This document shows, piece by piece, positions 11,515 through 24,200 of a stretch of 64,000 nt of DNA (the first letter of the stretch is position 1; every line of letters starts with the position of its first letter). Source of the stretch: Druceiella hillmani (lineage: Eukaryota > Arthropoda > Insecta > Lepidoptera > Hepialidae); contig JAYKKI010000006.1 of NCBI GenBank assembly GCA_039881145.1, positions 11,661,501 to 11,725,500 on the forward strand. The letters are read 5' to 3'. The notes below the pieces were generated by a model. The model searched no databases and had not been told where the DNA came from. It worked only from the letters and a program-made list of their open reading frames with translations. A program made the position numbers and the translations under genes.

Positions 11515-14170
11515 TTTACACTTTTCTTTCTCTACAACCCACCTGAAAACATCCCGGGCTTAGAAATTCTGGAACGACGAATCCAGCCAAATTGTATCAT
11601 TATCGGCGACTTCAACAGCCTGTCAACTAGATGGGATTATAATAGAACATCAGGCACGGGTAAACACCTTGAAGATTTTATCGACGACAACCTTCTGGAT
11701 GTACTGGACACACCGCCGACATTCCTGTCCTTTTCGGGAAGTCTCACAAGGCCAGACCTCGTCATCTCCCACCCCCACATAAGGGAAAAAAATCGTGTCA
11801 GCCTACTTGATGACGCTGGAGGCTGTGCTTATAAATTGCAAGTGGAAAGGGGAAGAAAGAATGCCAAACAGGGCGCCAAGGTGGAACTTTCGTAAGGCAA
11901 AGTGGGGTGAATACCGGCGACGTACAGACGAGGTGCTTTCAGATGTGCCAATAACAGACCCAGAGAAAACCACAAGAGACATCACGAATTGCATCCTCGA
12001 GTGCGCAAGAAAATGTATACCACGTGGACAAGTTAAGCGATATAAACCCTTTTGGAATGCAGCCCTTGAACATCTCAAAAATGCCCGAAATAGGGCCATG
12101 CGTAAAGCAGAAGGATCTAAATCACATCGAGACTGTGAGGAGCTTCGTGGAAGACAGGCGCGGGCTACAAAAACAGGGAAAAGAGAATTTTTTTGAAACC
12201 TTTGTGGGTTGGCTAGATTTCAGAAAAGATGGTCCCAGAACCCACAAATTCCTGTCCACTTTAAATAACTACGGAGTGGAATCTGTACAGAGGACTTCCT
12301 TATGACTGACCTTGAAACAGCCCTCTCCCAGTGTAAAAAGAAAAAAGCAGCTGGTCTAGACCAAATCTTTCCTGAGATGCTGATTCATCTTGGAAAAACA
12401 GCAAAGGAGGTGCTACTGAGACTCGTGAATCTCACCTGGAACAGTGGAGTACCCGGCAAATGGAGAAAAGGTGAAATTATACCAATCTTGAAAAAGGGAA
12501 AAGATCCGTGTAGAATCGACAGCTATCGTCCCATCACTCTAACTAGTTCCCTGTGCAAGGTGGCTGAGAGGATGGTCCTAAACAGGTTACAGCTCGCCAC
12601 AAGCTATCTGGATCTCATGGACGATGCGCAGGCTGGCTTTCGTAAGCATAGGAACACCATGGATCAAGTTGTGGCTTTCTCTCAGTGCGTCAAAGACGGT
12701 TTTCACCGGAAGATGTCCACGGTAGCAGTCCTCGTGGACCTCAAAGCAGCTTACGACACCGTGTGGCGCGGCATGCTTTTGCACAAGATGGCCAAGGCCG
12801 GATTGTCGGGAAAGCTTTTCCACTGGACAAAGTCCTTTCTTGGAGAGCGCTACCAAAGAGTAAAATTCCAAGGCCAGTGCTCCAAATTCCGTATCCAAAG
12901 ATAGGGGCTCCCTCAAGGAGCCGTTATCAGCTGCCAACTCTTCAACCTCATGATTAATGACGTGCTTGATGCTATCAAAACCAACCCGGGTGTGGAGGCA
13001 CTACTGTATGCTGACGATCTGCTCATTTGTGCCAGCAGTAGCTCTCTTCTTTCCATCGAGTCAGCGCTGAATAAGACCCTCGAAGATCTCGAAAGATGGG
13101 CGGATGAAAATTGCCTCACAGTCAGCACGGAAAAAACCGTATTCCAAGTCCTCAGCCTATCGACAAAACAGCCAGATATAAATGTGCCTTACAAGGGTGT
13201 GAATCTTGAAAAACAAGATGTTAGTAAATACCTAGGCGTGTACATCGACAACAAAATGACATGGAAAGCCCATATTAGCAGCTCTGCCGAAAAGGCCATC
13301 AAAAGATGTCGTCTGCTCAAACGCCTAACAGCAACGAAATGGGGTGCTACCCAAGACGTACTCCTAACGACGTACAAAACCTACATTCGTCCTGTCCTTG
13401 AGTATGGAGGCGAAGCTACCATAACAGCAAGTGAAAGTACTGTCTCCCCCCTGGAACTCGCACAAAATACAGCACTGAGAATCATAACCGGAGCCCCGAA
13501 ATCAACACCTATCGCCGCTATGGAAACTCAAACTAACATTGAGCCTATACAGTGCCGACGAGACAGATCTGCACTTCTTTTCTAGGAAAGACAAAGACGA
13601 ATACTTCCATGTAAATGGAAACGATACAAACAAGCTTTCTCCCGACTGAAAACACAGAAAACGCCTCTCACGATAACTGACTCTGTCAGAGAAAAATATA
13701 ACATACCACTACCAGAGCCAGCACCTTTTCCTCAGAGGTCAGATACTGTGTCCTGCTTGCCCCTTGTGGAGCTTCGACTCATGAACCACAACTTGCCGAA
13801 ACACCAATCAATTGATGTTGCCCTGAGAATGGCTGCCCTGGAAACTATCCACACCAGGTATCCCTCCCAGGACTGGTTGCATATTTACTGTGACGGCTCG
13901 TCGATGCCAAACACAGGGAATACCGGAGCAGGCTTCACATCTACAGTATTTGAGGGCTTCGTTGCCGTCGGTTCCCCGCTTACCAACTACGATGGAGAGA
14001 TTGCAGCGATATACGAGGCCGCCGGGGAACTGGAGCGTCTTACAACATCACAAAGCGTGTTTTTTCTCATCGACTGCCAGGCAGCTATTCTGGCACTCTT
14101 CACCAACCGCTACACAGATTGTCCCAAAACCCAACTCTGTCATGCCAGACTGTCCAACCTGGTGAATGCT
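11515..14170 (+). pseudogene. LINE pol relic: endonuclease, RT and RNase H
   Basis: A 5'-truncated non-LTR retrotransposon inserted just after the host exon. About 11525-11800 encodes the C-terminal half of an APE-type endonuclease (IIIGDFN, then RPDLVISHP). After a frame change, the linker and thumb-proximal region follow (11860-12190). From 12302 to 14266 one frame carries the reverse transcriptase: YRPITLTSSLCKVAERM, AGFRKHRNT, LVDLKAAYDTVW, GLPQGAVIS and the catalytic YADDLL at about 13007. An RNase H domain comes next (YCDGSS near 13885, then an E-containing DGEIAAIYEA block and FLIDCQAA). This frame is broken only by TAG at 12902-12904 and TAG at 13583-13585. Similarity stops abruptly at about 14170, so the 3' end is lost. 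RNase H points to the I/R1-type LINE group rather than RTE; the clade is uncertain. Confidence 0.9.
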
Positions 14171-14400
14171 GGAAATTATTGCAATTCTGAATCACAGAAA
14201 TTATTGCAATTATTTTTAGTAATAAATATAAGCAGAAGTAATAAAATCATTCAGATGGACAATTAAGGGAAGAGCACTTGCCTCTCACTGCGGCCATTTT
14301 ATTTTGAAAACAATGTATTTCTTATTCGACTCAGTTTTCATGAACAAATTCGGAATAGGCGAAGACTCAAAATTGTTCTCAGTCGTGTCAGTCAATTATA

Positions 14401-14669
14401 TTATATTAGTATTAATGACTCCGGTCTCATCGCTGAAAGATAAGTCGGCCTGACCCAATCCAAACGGTGGTTCCCGTTCGTAGCTCCCGAGAAACCCATA
14501 TAGGTTATCTCGTCTGAGCACATCGCCTTTTTGATGTCGTCCCAGGACACACACTTTTTGGCTGAGAATATTGTCGAATTGGCTATGCTGTAACTATACA
14601 CTCTCTAGTCTGTTATGACTGCACGTCTGCAGTATACAGTTAGGTTGTATGTTGCGGAATCTATATGTC
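14401..14669 (-). pseudogene. decayed last exon of a second lipase gene
   Basis: On the minus strand an acceptor (ATTTCCAG, exon from 14669) is followed by GHID. This is the same phase and motif that open the last exon of the lipase at 21278. The following sequence aligns along its length with that exon, sharing KKCVSWDDIKK and YMGFSGA. Three defects show it is dead. The F-P-N-G-G loop after GHID is missing (about seven residues). The C-N-H segment holding the catalytic His is shortened to C-R-R. There is also an in-frame TAG at about 14603-14605. Together with 18960-19263 it represents a tandem paralogue. Confidence 0.7.
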
Positions 14670-14768
14670 CTGGAAATATATGAGTTCACATTGGTCTATA
14701 GTTTTTTTGTAGGTCCCTTTGTCGGAGGTCATTCTGATATAACGGAATTTATAGGCCGCAGAATTACA

Positions 14769-14875
14769 CTCACACACACGCACGCAAATGTCACGCACGC
14801 ATGCGCACACGCACTCACGCGTGCTCGCACGGACGCACGCACGCACGTATGAACGTACGCGCGCATACATGCATA
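14769..14875. repeat. alternating purine-pyrimidine tract (CACG/CGCA)
   Basis: About 105 bases of (CA)n, CACG and CGCA units with GTACGCGCGC-type segments, in an otherwise AT-rich region. Alternating purine-pyrimidine sequence of this kind is a known Z-DNA-prone composition. It is open in several frames on both strands, but the resulting Thr/His/Ala/Arg strings are composition artefacts. Confidence 0.7.
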
Positions 14876-14879
14876 CAAC

Positions 14880-16048
14880 AATTCTTCAAACGCAAATACA
14901 TATTTTTTTCAATTTTATAAGTGGCATACCCTCAGAGATATGTGGGAAGGAGGATAAACTTTTTGCACATTTTCGTGACCTCCGCCAACATTTAAGAAAA
15001 AACTGAATTAAAAATCACGAAAAACAGTATTTAGTACAGAAAATTTCAGGAAAATTAATCCACTTTTCCTAGATTTTATAGTTTTTTTTTAGAAATTCGC
15101 AATATTTTGAAGTCTGTTAAAGGTATACAATATATTAGGTAAACATTTTATTAGAACGGTAAATAATAATAAACCTTTTTAAATACTTCAATACAAACAT
15201 TTTAGACTTTTAAATGCTTAAACATTTATATGTACATAAAGTAATTACAGAAGTCTTGTAATGCGAGTTCCGCTTGAATTAACAAGTTTCATATTTGTTT
15301 TGTTTTTAATGTTTTTTATCTTCGCTTTCATTATCAAGACGCAGATATAAAGTACGGTGCAAAAATAGTTAATAATGTTCATTGCATAATACCGCTGAGT
15401 AAGCATTTCCACTTTTAAACATGCTTTTTAAATACTGTTTGAATGGCTGCATAGATATGTACAAATTTTAGAACTTCATCGAGACATTCCTGCGATAGTT
15501 CCCTTACTGTGTTTTTAAAATATGTGTAACAAAAGATAAATACAAACAGTTAAACATATAATTCATTAATCATAAAATGGCAACTATCATTCCCATGTTT
15601 AGTTATTTATATCATGAATAGAAAAAGAGCAATATTTTGGTCAGTATTGTTTAACGTATATTTTACTTTTCTATTCAACTTCAACCTCCAGAACTTCGTT
15701 ATGGCAGAAGAAAAAATACTAAATTCTTAGTATTTTTTCTTCTGCCATAACGAACTTATTTTCGTATCTACACAGTTATGAACTATATTATTATATAGAG
15801 GATCGAGATAACCTTTAACGACTACATTTTGTTAAAATAAAAGGAAATAAGATGATGAAAATATATCGCATATTAAATATTCCAACACCTATCTAAAGAA
15901 ATAGGTATAAGTCACATATAATGGTTCAGTTCGTTCACAATTTTCATTATAAATGAAACATTTACTTATTTACATAGAAAATGACACAATGACAAGGAAT
16001 TTAAAGACTTTATAATGAAGAACAGCCAAGGAATGCGGATATTTATGG
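14880..16048. other. no gene recognised
   Basis: AT-rich non-coding sequence. The only structure seen is the palindrome at 15695-15754. Confidence 0.5.
15695..15754. repeat. perfect palindrome, 28-bp arms
   Basis: Bases 15695-15722 are repeated inverted without mismatch at 15727-15754, around a 4-base loop (ATTC). The arm begins TTCGTTATGGCAGAAG. A perfect 28-bp hairpin with so short a loop cannot be explained by base composition. It has no flanking direct repeat and no similarity to the transposons here. Confidence 0.9.
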
Positions 16049-16059
16049 ATGTTAAAATT

Positions 16060-16429
16060 TCAAATATTCAATATATTTGGCGTTAATTTTGTAGAAATTC
16101 ATTATTCATAATTAAATGAATATACGTGATATACCTTCGGCTTAAACGAAAGTAAGTATATTCCTATTTCCGCCTTTAGGTTCTGCATGTGCCCTCATTA
16201 ATTTTAACATCACAATTAAATGAAACTACGTGATGTAGTACTATTTGTACTTTCTTTAAATTCTTTACCACGACCTAGATTTCGTTGTATTACATATTCA
16301 GGTGGGCTATTAGCAAAGACAGCTACAATCTTTGCTAATAGAAGATGTAATGCAAAAAAACCTAGGTCGTGGTAAAGAATTTAAAGAAAGTACAAATAAT
16401 ACTACACCATGTAGTTTCATTTAATTGTG
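16060..16429 (+). mobile_element. fold-back repeat, copy B (inverted dimer)
   Basis: Same family as 9097-9314. It is flanked by an 11-bp direct repeat, ATGTTAAAATT (16049-16059 and 16430-16440). The head (16060-16107) and the first 24 bases of the left arm (16107-16130) are followed by an 80-bp insert (16131-16210) that is the inverted copy of the right flanking DNA. The arm then starts again at 16211. Arms meet at a centre near 16318-16338, where CTATTAGCAAAGA and its complement surround a 9-base loop. Confidence 0.8.
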
Positions 16430-16510
16430 ATGTTAAAATTAAAGAGGGCACATGCAGAACCTAAACGCGGAAATAGGAATATACTTACCTTCGTTTAAAC
16501 CGAAGGTATA
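16131..16510. repeat. outer inverted repeat that includes flanking DNA
   Basis: Bases 16131-16210 are a near-perfect inverted copy of 16430-16510, starting ATACCTTCGG and ending CCGAAGGTAT. The right member lies outside the right-hand target duplication, in what should be host DNA. The left member lies inside the element. The ends could alternatively be read as the termini of a separate TA-flanked MITE (TATACCTTCGG). Confidence 0.8.
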
Positions 16511-16730
16511 GCCTGGTATAAACGGGTTTAACATTTAAAATGTCTAAGTTCGCTTTGGTAATCAATCTTGAGTAAAATGTTCGATTCATTTTTGGTCGAT
16601 TTATATAGTTCTAGTTTATTCCAAATATAAAACAAATGCAACTGTGTAAAACTTACAGGAATCAATTTACTAATGCTGATAAATTTAAAAAGAACTATTA
16701 AATATGGTTCACTTGTCTTAAAATAACATA

Positions 16731-17304
16731 GCTACGGGGTCTCTCAAACCGTAGACCCCCACATTAGTATGGATGACGTCTACGAAACTAGCTTCGTCGC
16801 GCTACAGCCTCAACGATGGATCTATATTACTTAAACAGGGTCCTGCGGGATCGAGTCCTGTGATGCGTTCGACGGTGTGGTTAGTCAACTTGCGAACCGT
16901 CTTCGAACGTTAATTATTAAAATGTTATAAAATCAACTGTGTTTAATACGACAGTGTGAACTGAGTTGCGGAATTGGTTAATGGTAGCGGTGTTTTGACA
17001 AGAAATGTTTTTAAAAGGGCAATTAAATAGAAGTAGGTGGTCTAAAAAGTAATATATACTATACTAATACAAAGCCAGATGAACACAAAAATATAATTTT
17101 GTAAAGTGGGGAGAAGGTAACGAAGAACATAAATAAAATCATAGATGAAAAATTCTAATTACTGGATGTAAAGTATGACAAATGTAAAGAAACAATGGAG
17201 AACCAAAATAAAAAAATTACTATCCGGAAAAACAATCACAACAACGCAATCTTGTATTCTTAGCAGAAATACTAACTAAAACGGACTCATTTTATCATAA
17301 CATA

Positions 17305-17310
<6 letters not shown>
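16731..17310. other. GC-richer stretch with tRNA-like box
   Basis: Bases 16731-16920 are more GC-rich than their surroundings and contain GGGATCGAGTCCTG (about 16838-16862 region), which resembles a polymerase III B box. At 16972-16996 GAATTGGTTAATGGTAGCGG resembles an A box. This may be the 5' half of a tRNA-derived SINE whose B-box half lies at 17765-17785, with sequence including the (TA)n array between them. No cloverleaf was confirmed. Confidence 0.25.

Positions 17311-17394
<84 letters not shown>
17307..17394. repeat. (TA)n microsatellite
   Basis: An uninterrupted TA dinucleotide array of about 44 units. It is one of seven long TA arrays in the window (others at 21184, 29256, 31421, 40469, 50403 and 52559). 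Confidence 0.95.
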
Positions 17395-17401
<7 letters not shown>

Positions 17402-18231
17402 GTATATATAAATATTATATTGATATATTGAAACACAAGTTATTGATTATTTAAACACAAGTTAATATAATTTTAATAGTTATTAAATACGAATTTCATA
17501 GCAGTAATAAAAAAAACAAAAAACCTTACTATTCGTATGATTAGGAGGTATCATATGAAATACTTCATAAAAGGTGTTCTGTAAATTACAGGACAAAACA
17601 AAACAAAGTTGCGAGACAAAAGCACTAGAGGTTCGAGAAAAAATAAAACGTTTATATTCTTTCTCTCAGATTCATTAATTTCTGTACCACAATAACATAA
17701 GTACATAAACATTGATAGAGGGTTGTAAATTTCATAATACTCTGGGTACTAAACCGTCGGCTTGCGAGTTCCAATCGCACTTGATAGTTTTTTTTCACCG
17801 AAGAAGCATTTAATCCTTAGTATTGGGTTATATTTATTTTATGCTACATTACATCTATTTCAATAAAAGATTTTTAAAGTAATTTTACAAAAATATCGGG
17901 ATATCTTTACAAAAATTGACACATTTGATTTGCTTTTAGATAAATTCTCAAAAAACGATAATCATCACTTGGTATGTATTTCACAGCAAATAAGACAAAT
18001 GTCATTCTTTATTAAAATACATTTCCATTTCAATATTTAGTTTCGAAAATGCGGAAAAAAACCATTGTTAGGACAAACCATATCAAAAATAGCTGTTCAA
18101 AACTGAATGCTATTATGAAAGTAAAAGGTAAAATGATGGCCAGGCATTTATATTTATTTGCTTATACAAAAAATGTCAAAGATCAGACGCTTTTGTAGAG
18201 GAAGTTTGTCAAAGAGCTTTGTAGAATGCAG

Positions 18232-18617
18232 TGACTGATCAAAGCGTCTGAAAACATGGGGATTGAAGAATAGTGTGAATACTCTGAAACTGATTTATCC
18301 ACCATAGTTTAAACTCATAACCGAAGGTAACGTTCAAGCTACAAAATTGTAATTGTTTGAAACCATAGTTTCAAATATACAAAACAGATCCGTATCTGCA
18401 GATACCATGTTAGTCAAAGTAATTGAGTGTTTTATTTAGTTTTCAGAGTGTTATCATCATTTTCAGAGTGTTATCATATTTTTCAGAATTATTTACTGAC
18501 TGGTCAAAGCGTCTAATAACATGGGAATTGAGAAATGGTATGAATACTCTAGAACTGACTTATCCACCTCAGGTTAAACTCATTACCAAAAGGTAACGTT
18601 AAAGCTAAAAAATTCAC
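18232..18617 (+). repeat. direct duplication of about 120 bp
   Basis: The segment 18232-18352 is repeated at 18499-18617 with many substitutions. Shared landmarks are GACTG-TCAAAGCGTCT, AACATGGG-ATTG, AATACTCT-AACTGA-TTATCCACC and AAGGTAACGTT-AAGCTA. No coding sequence is visible. The 11-mer TCAGACGCTTT also appears inverted at about 18184. Confidence 0.7.
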
Positions 18618-18959
18618 ATTATACACAATAATACATAATTCCCCATCAGATACTTGGGTGATCGTATATACCCCTCTCACATTTACTCATTTACATTATA
18701 AAGAGGAAACTATTAATTTTTAGACGGTGTTAATAAATATAATTTCACCTTCCTATGGTTTCAACCTTCAAAATCAAACTTTGGCTCCTTTTGTTGTTTT
18801 TACCACAATTAGCTAGCTAGGTTTTATCACACTTATTCACATATTTAATTGATAGAACAGAATAAATAAAAAATGGGTTTATCTCACATGACTTGTGATC
18901 ATTTTACTTGACTAGTTGTGATTATTTTATATAATATAAAATTTTGACGCAACAATATA

Positions 18960-19263
18960 TAGTACGTCTCGCAATTTCTCTGTCATAAAGCAAATGTATG
19001 TTACCACCATCCAATATCAGAACATTGAAACCGCCCTTATCCACGTAACTATACCTGATAGTCAAGGAGAGCTCCTTGCGGTTATCGTACGTGGACACAC
19101 GTTAATTACTACTTTATTCATGATGCCCAAACATTACTACTTTATTCTGAAGGTTGTAATGGGTTGATATAGGAAGCAAAGAGGCTGCTGTGGTAATGTT
19201 GAAGATAGGGATGAAAATCGCAGTCTGAACAACGGGGTTCAGGCTGTTGACATTGGGCTTGTC
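18960..19263 (-). pseudogene. decayed exon of the second lipase gene
   Basis: The minus strand opens with an acceptor (TTTCAG, exon from 19263). It then encodes LNPVVQTAIF, a block ending LQNKVVMF, and after a disruption YDNRKELSLTIR followed by GGFNVLILDGGN. This is the order found around the oxyanion hole of insect pancreatic-type lipases (VV-x-HG, DN..ELS.TIR, K-GG-x-NV-x-x-LD). It also aligns with exon 2 of the lipase at 25900-26282. A 14-bp direct repeat, AATAAAGTAGTAAT, 28 bases apart marks a small duplication that introduces TGA and TAA stops exactly where the HG motif should be. No nucleophile-Ser exon of this paralogue was found between 14670 and 18960. Confidence 0.65.
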
Positions 19264-19269
19264 CTGAAA

Positions 19270-21179
19270 CTGGTATTAATATTTTCAACTGGAAATTTTT
19301 AGGTGATAGTTTTTAATCTGCTTCTTTTACATGCCACTTTAGGTATAATTATTTAATGTTTCTTACGATTGCAAACGTCGTTCCAGGCACTAATTTTTAT
19401 TCCTACCTATATAAATTTACATAGTATTTTGGTGACCTTTATTCAGAAATATTCTATTAAAGTAATTTAATTAACTGATGCAATCGTTGATTATAGCAAA
19501 TAAGACGTGCTATATTATACCACCGAACATTTGAACTTTTATATGCAAATGGAGATGAAGTGCGAGCGGAACTTACATTCCATCATTTTTCTTCATACCG
19601 CGCAAACATTCTTACGTTGCCCATAGTCACAAACTTTGATGTAACTGTCTCTTGAAATACCTATATAACTCTATCCTTGGATATTTGTTTATTGTTAACA
19701 ATGCTTGCATCTGAGGTAATTCGGTGTAATTTAATATTTCTTAAGTCGGTTTTCAAATATTAAAAAAACGCATAGTGACACATAGACACCAAATATATTC
19801 TACATCAGCTTAAGTAATTATAGTCATATTTATCAAATTACTTTGCGCCTACTTATTGCCCCAATTAATCTACGTTGAAGACACAATTCAGAAAATATTC
19901 AGGTTTTGAGTTTTTTTTTTTAAATTCTGTTAGCCTAAATTTTACGTTTGTTATTTTTCTTTAGCTTGATGGTTTTAATTATTTCTGGATCGTCAAAGAT
20001 CATTTCTGGAACTCGTGTTTCTTTGCCATCTCAGTTAATACAAAAAATTCGCGTGTCTGAAGTTTTTGGATAGATAATTTTCAAAGCTATTAGACTTTCC
20101 AGATATAAAAGATAAATAACTATCCGGATGGTTTTTGTTGAATAAAATATCAAAAATTTCATTAACAAAAACCATATCAAAATAATGTATAAAAAGATTT
20201 ATTATTTGTACATTACACACAATATCAAAAATACATCAGGTACACGTATTCAACGAATAAATGTCAAGAAGAGAGAATATATTTATTTCTATGTTGCCAG
20301 ATATTTAATATCGTTATTTTGGACACAGTTTTGTGCTATGACTTCTTAACAAATTGTTGTTTAATTATGACTACTTATTCTACTAATACTAGATTTCTAA
20401 TTAAGATTTATGATTATTAAAATTTATTAATTTTTGAATTAATTACGCGATGATTCCTTAGATAGGCATTACGACGGTGTAGCTGTATATTTTCACGACA
20501 ATTTTCCTCGTGTAACAATCATACTATCACCCAGTAATTAACTGATCAGCTGTCTCGGAATATTTATTATTTGTCTTCTCCCTTTTTTCATCTAGACTAC
20601 AAATAGCATTTCTGTAGTATTAACAGGCAGTAAATTACTTTGTAAAGAAATTTTTAAAATGTATTTCCCTGGTGGAATATAGATTACGTATTGATTTAAA
20701 CCTCTTTCGTATAAACGCGACACGAGAGCCAAGCAATTACGTGACGTATTAATAAATACTTATCCTGACTGTACTTCCTTCATGTTCTCCATTTTTCATA
20801 GAATTGTATATTTCTCTTCTCAATAACTGTAATAGCTAACCTTGAACAGTGTTCTAGGTTTGATCAGCCAGGTTTTTCTTACCACTACAACGTATCTTTC
20901 TCAAAATCTATAAGCCAAAGGTTCTTTTAAAAAAAAATACCATAGCTATTTCAACTTTATGAAAAAACTTTTTTTTCTAGGCGGTTCGATGTTTGAGTAC
21001 TATAATATACACTATGTATATTTTTCTTACACTTTGTAGTTATGGAAAAGTACTATTTATCTATTTTTACTTATGTAATTATGTATGCATTTACTTAAAA
21101 AATATAAAGATAAACTTAATGGAAAATTATTAACGGAAAATAATAATTTATCATAAATTTTATTATTCAACAGTTATAC

Positions 21180-21218
<39 letters not shown>

Positions 21219-21270
21219 CTTTTTTTTTTTTTTAATACTTGTGGTTTTTGTTATCTTCTTCTTCGCCTTC
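19270..21270. other. no gene recognised; (TA)n at 21184-21215
   Basis: AT-rich spacer between the decayed lipase and the end of the better-preserved one. It contains a TA array (21184-21215) and a likely polyadenylation signal for the minus-strand lipase (AATAAA on the minus strand at 21159-21164). The open frame at 20035-20220 has no recognisable features. Confidence 0.5.
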
Positions 21271-21277
21271 TATATTT

Positions 21278-24200
21278 TTAACCATCCTTATTATCATCAC
21301 CAAATAGCTGATAACCGGTTTTATGTAAAATTCCATTGCCACCATTGTAATTCAAACCCTCCTTACCCAAACCGTAAGGGAATTTACCACTTGTCACCAA
21401 ATAATAATCACCAGTATTGTTTGGACTGGCAGTGAAACCCATGAAATTAGTGTCGTTATTATCACATTTGTCTTTCTTGAAATCGTCCCAGCACTTGCAC
21501 TCCTTGCTAATGAATAGGTCTGGTTTCAGCACAGAAGCACCGTAATACTCCATCGCTGTAATATGATTACACGTAATAGTAAGACAATCGGGCTGGCTCC
21601 TGCCACCATTCGGGAAATAGTCTACATGACCTGCAATTAATAATGGAGAAGTAACTGTTTGTAAATTGTTGTAAGCTAATGTCGTCTACATAAAAAATAT
21701 CTTTGTTCTAGCAAGTTTCTCAAACAATTTAAACTAATGGCACTTCAAAGTAACAATAAAAAAAATTAAATCAAAGTTTTCCAATCCCCGTGTAAGAACA
21801 TAATATTTTTATGACGCGTGTACAAAATATTTTTTATCCCTCAGATAGGACTTCCTCTAGGGTCACGACTTGTACTTTACGAAAAGAAATTTTAACCGAA
21901 TTACTCGAAATGTAATCTAAGTTGAAACGCAAAAAACATGTTCATAATATTTTCTAACAGCAACGTACCATTAAAAGGAGGAATTTATATCTACATGCAT
22001 TTAAATTTCATACCATCGTCCTAAATTAGGACCAACCCTCTAGGTTACTCGCACTCGTAAGGAAGAGAACATCAACTGCTTTTACCGATAAGTTTTTTAG
22101 TATTGGAATATTACAGCCTTATTTAACCCACCGACGTCCTTTCCGGTTTTTATTTTATCTCTCAGTATTAAATGGTTTGTTTGGGACTGTGTAGAACACA
22201 CCGAAAAATATGGTTTCGTCTTGGACCTTTCCTTTTAAATATTCCGTCAATTATAAAAAGCCTATTGATGAAGTTGATGTGTTTATCGGTCCATCTGTAC
22301 GATATCGTGATATTTACTTTGTCACTTAAGCTTAAATTGGTTATATTAAAATAAAATAACCCTAAAATAAATAAAAATTGATAATATTGGATAAGTTATT
22401 CTTTAAACTTACTGTTCATAATTTGGAAAAATTAATTTGGAATTATTATATATCTCAATCTCTAAAAGTTATCAATATTGTAAAAGTAAGTATTTTTTTG
22501 AAAAGAAATATTTAAAAGTATTATGCAAATAAAAACCTAAACATAAATAGTATCAGATATATGGTGTTCTTTTACGTTCCATGCTTTAAAACTAAAAAGA
22601 GAAAATTGATAGATATGTAAATACGGATATAGATGAACTTTGGGTTAGGCCAAATAACTGCCAGGAATAATTTTTTTGTGATATAAAAATACGGATTTCT
22701 CTTTAAATGATATAAAAAATAATATAAACAAGATACTTACGAATTACTCGAAACAATGATTGATTCGTCATATTTGAGTGTATATACATTCAAATACAAT
22801 TATATACATTTTAACTCAATGGAACTTGTAAAGTCTTCAGAACAAGTACAAATGTGTGTGATTTTGAAGTTATTATTAGTTAATAGTTGACGGCAAGAGT
22901 TAATACAAAAAGTGTGCAAATAGTATTATATCAAAGTTTAAACTGATAGTTAAGAGTATATTCCTAAGTATCCACCAAAACTACTTTGATTTATTCTAAT
23001 TAATTTCTTTTTATATTGACTTCAGTCATTATATCAACATCAGTTACCTTGTAATTGCGGTTGACATGATTACTGAACTCAATATAAAATTAAATGAAAA
23101 AACACGACCTCATAATAGCGCTTAAAATCTCCATCCATAGATGTTTCCACTGTTCTTGATGGACAATGAGAAGAGACGAGTGGCGCGTGTGTAGGAACGC
23201 AACTATAAGTTGGATTAATCCGAAAGCCCAATTTTAATTTCTGAAAATTTATTTACAAATCCAAAACAAACACCGACCGATCTTCAACTCCAACGCGAAT
23301 TGCTTTTGACCATGCATTTAAATTACTAGATAATTATGTTGATAATCCCTCGCTCTTGGGTTTGATAATGCGTTATGTTCTTGACTGTTGTGCGAGAATC
23401 ATAGGATTCATAGTTTATTTCATCTGCCTAGAGCGCGCACGAATATCTTGTAGAGTTCACTAGTTTCAAATGCCTTTATGTTTATCATCGAAGTATTGTG
23501 AGAAGAGCCAATTTTTTTTATATCTTTTTCGCTTTAGGAATACTATCGTGAACTTGCTTGGAAGTTCACATTTGATAATTGAATAATTTGGATTATTGTG
23601 GGCTTTTTTGTTTTATTAAATATTATGTTTTGTGTACTGTAAGCAGTTGTACTTTTGTTTTTATACATTCGCGGCAACCTGAAGTTGGAGATCGGGTTTT
23701 TTTAATATGTAAATAAATAAATAAGATTAATTGTAAAAGGTTGTGAATGATTATTTCTAACATCAGTACAATTTCTATACCGTTTCAGGCAGTGAGTAAC
23801 ATTTTTTGTACCACTTTAAAAAATCTGGTTTTACCCATTGTTCAAAATTTTAATTAATAACCTCAAATAAGTATTTAATTGCGTTGTTTTTTGCAGAATA
23901 CATGCTAATACGCCTTCAATAGTTTTTTGCATGTAAAATTAAATTCTATCTCTCTTAAACTTTTTAATTTTTTTTTTAAGTTTAGCGCACGTTAAGATGG
24001 GTGTTCCTGGTTTGCAAAATCCTTATTTTCTTTGGTGACTTTATAATATTTTCAAGAATTCATAAACACCGTTTCATCTGTCATATTTAAAGTCTTATTT
24101 ACGTTCGAAACCTTATCTCCTTAAGATCTAGGTCTCTGTCCAGAAAACCTGCCCCCTTTTTCAACTTCTATTTTCTTAAACACACAACCATATTTTATGA

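Noticed and set aside
12587..12937. Minus-strand frame of 116 codons inside the LINE
   Set aside because: Antisense shadow of the reverse transcriptase; the plus-strand frame has all the domain motifs.
14649..15006. Three overlapping frames rich in His, Ala, Arg and Thr
   Set aside because: Composition artefact of the CACG/CGCA tract; part of it also overlaps the minus-strand lipase relic.
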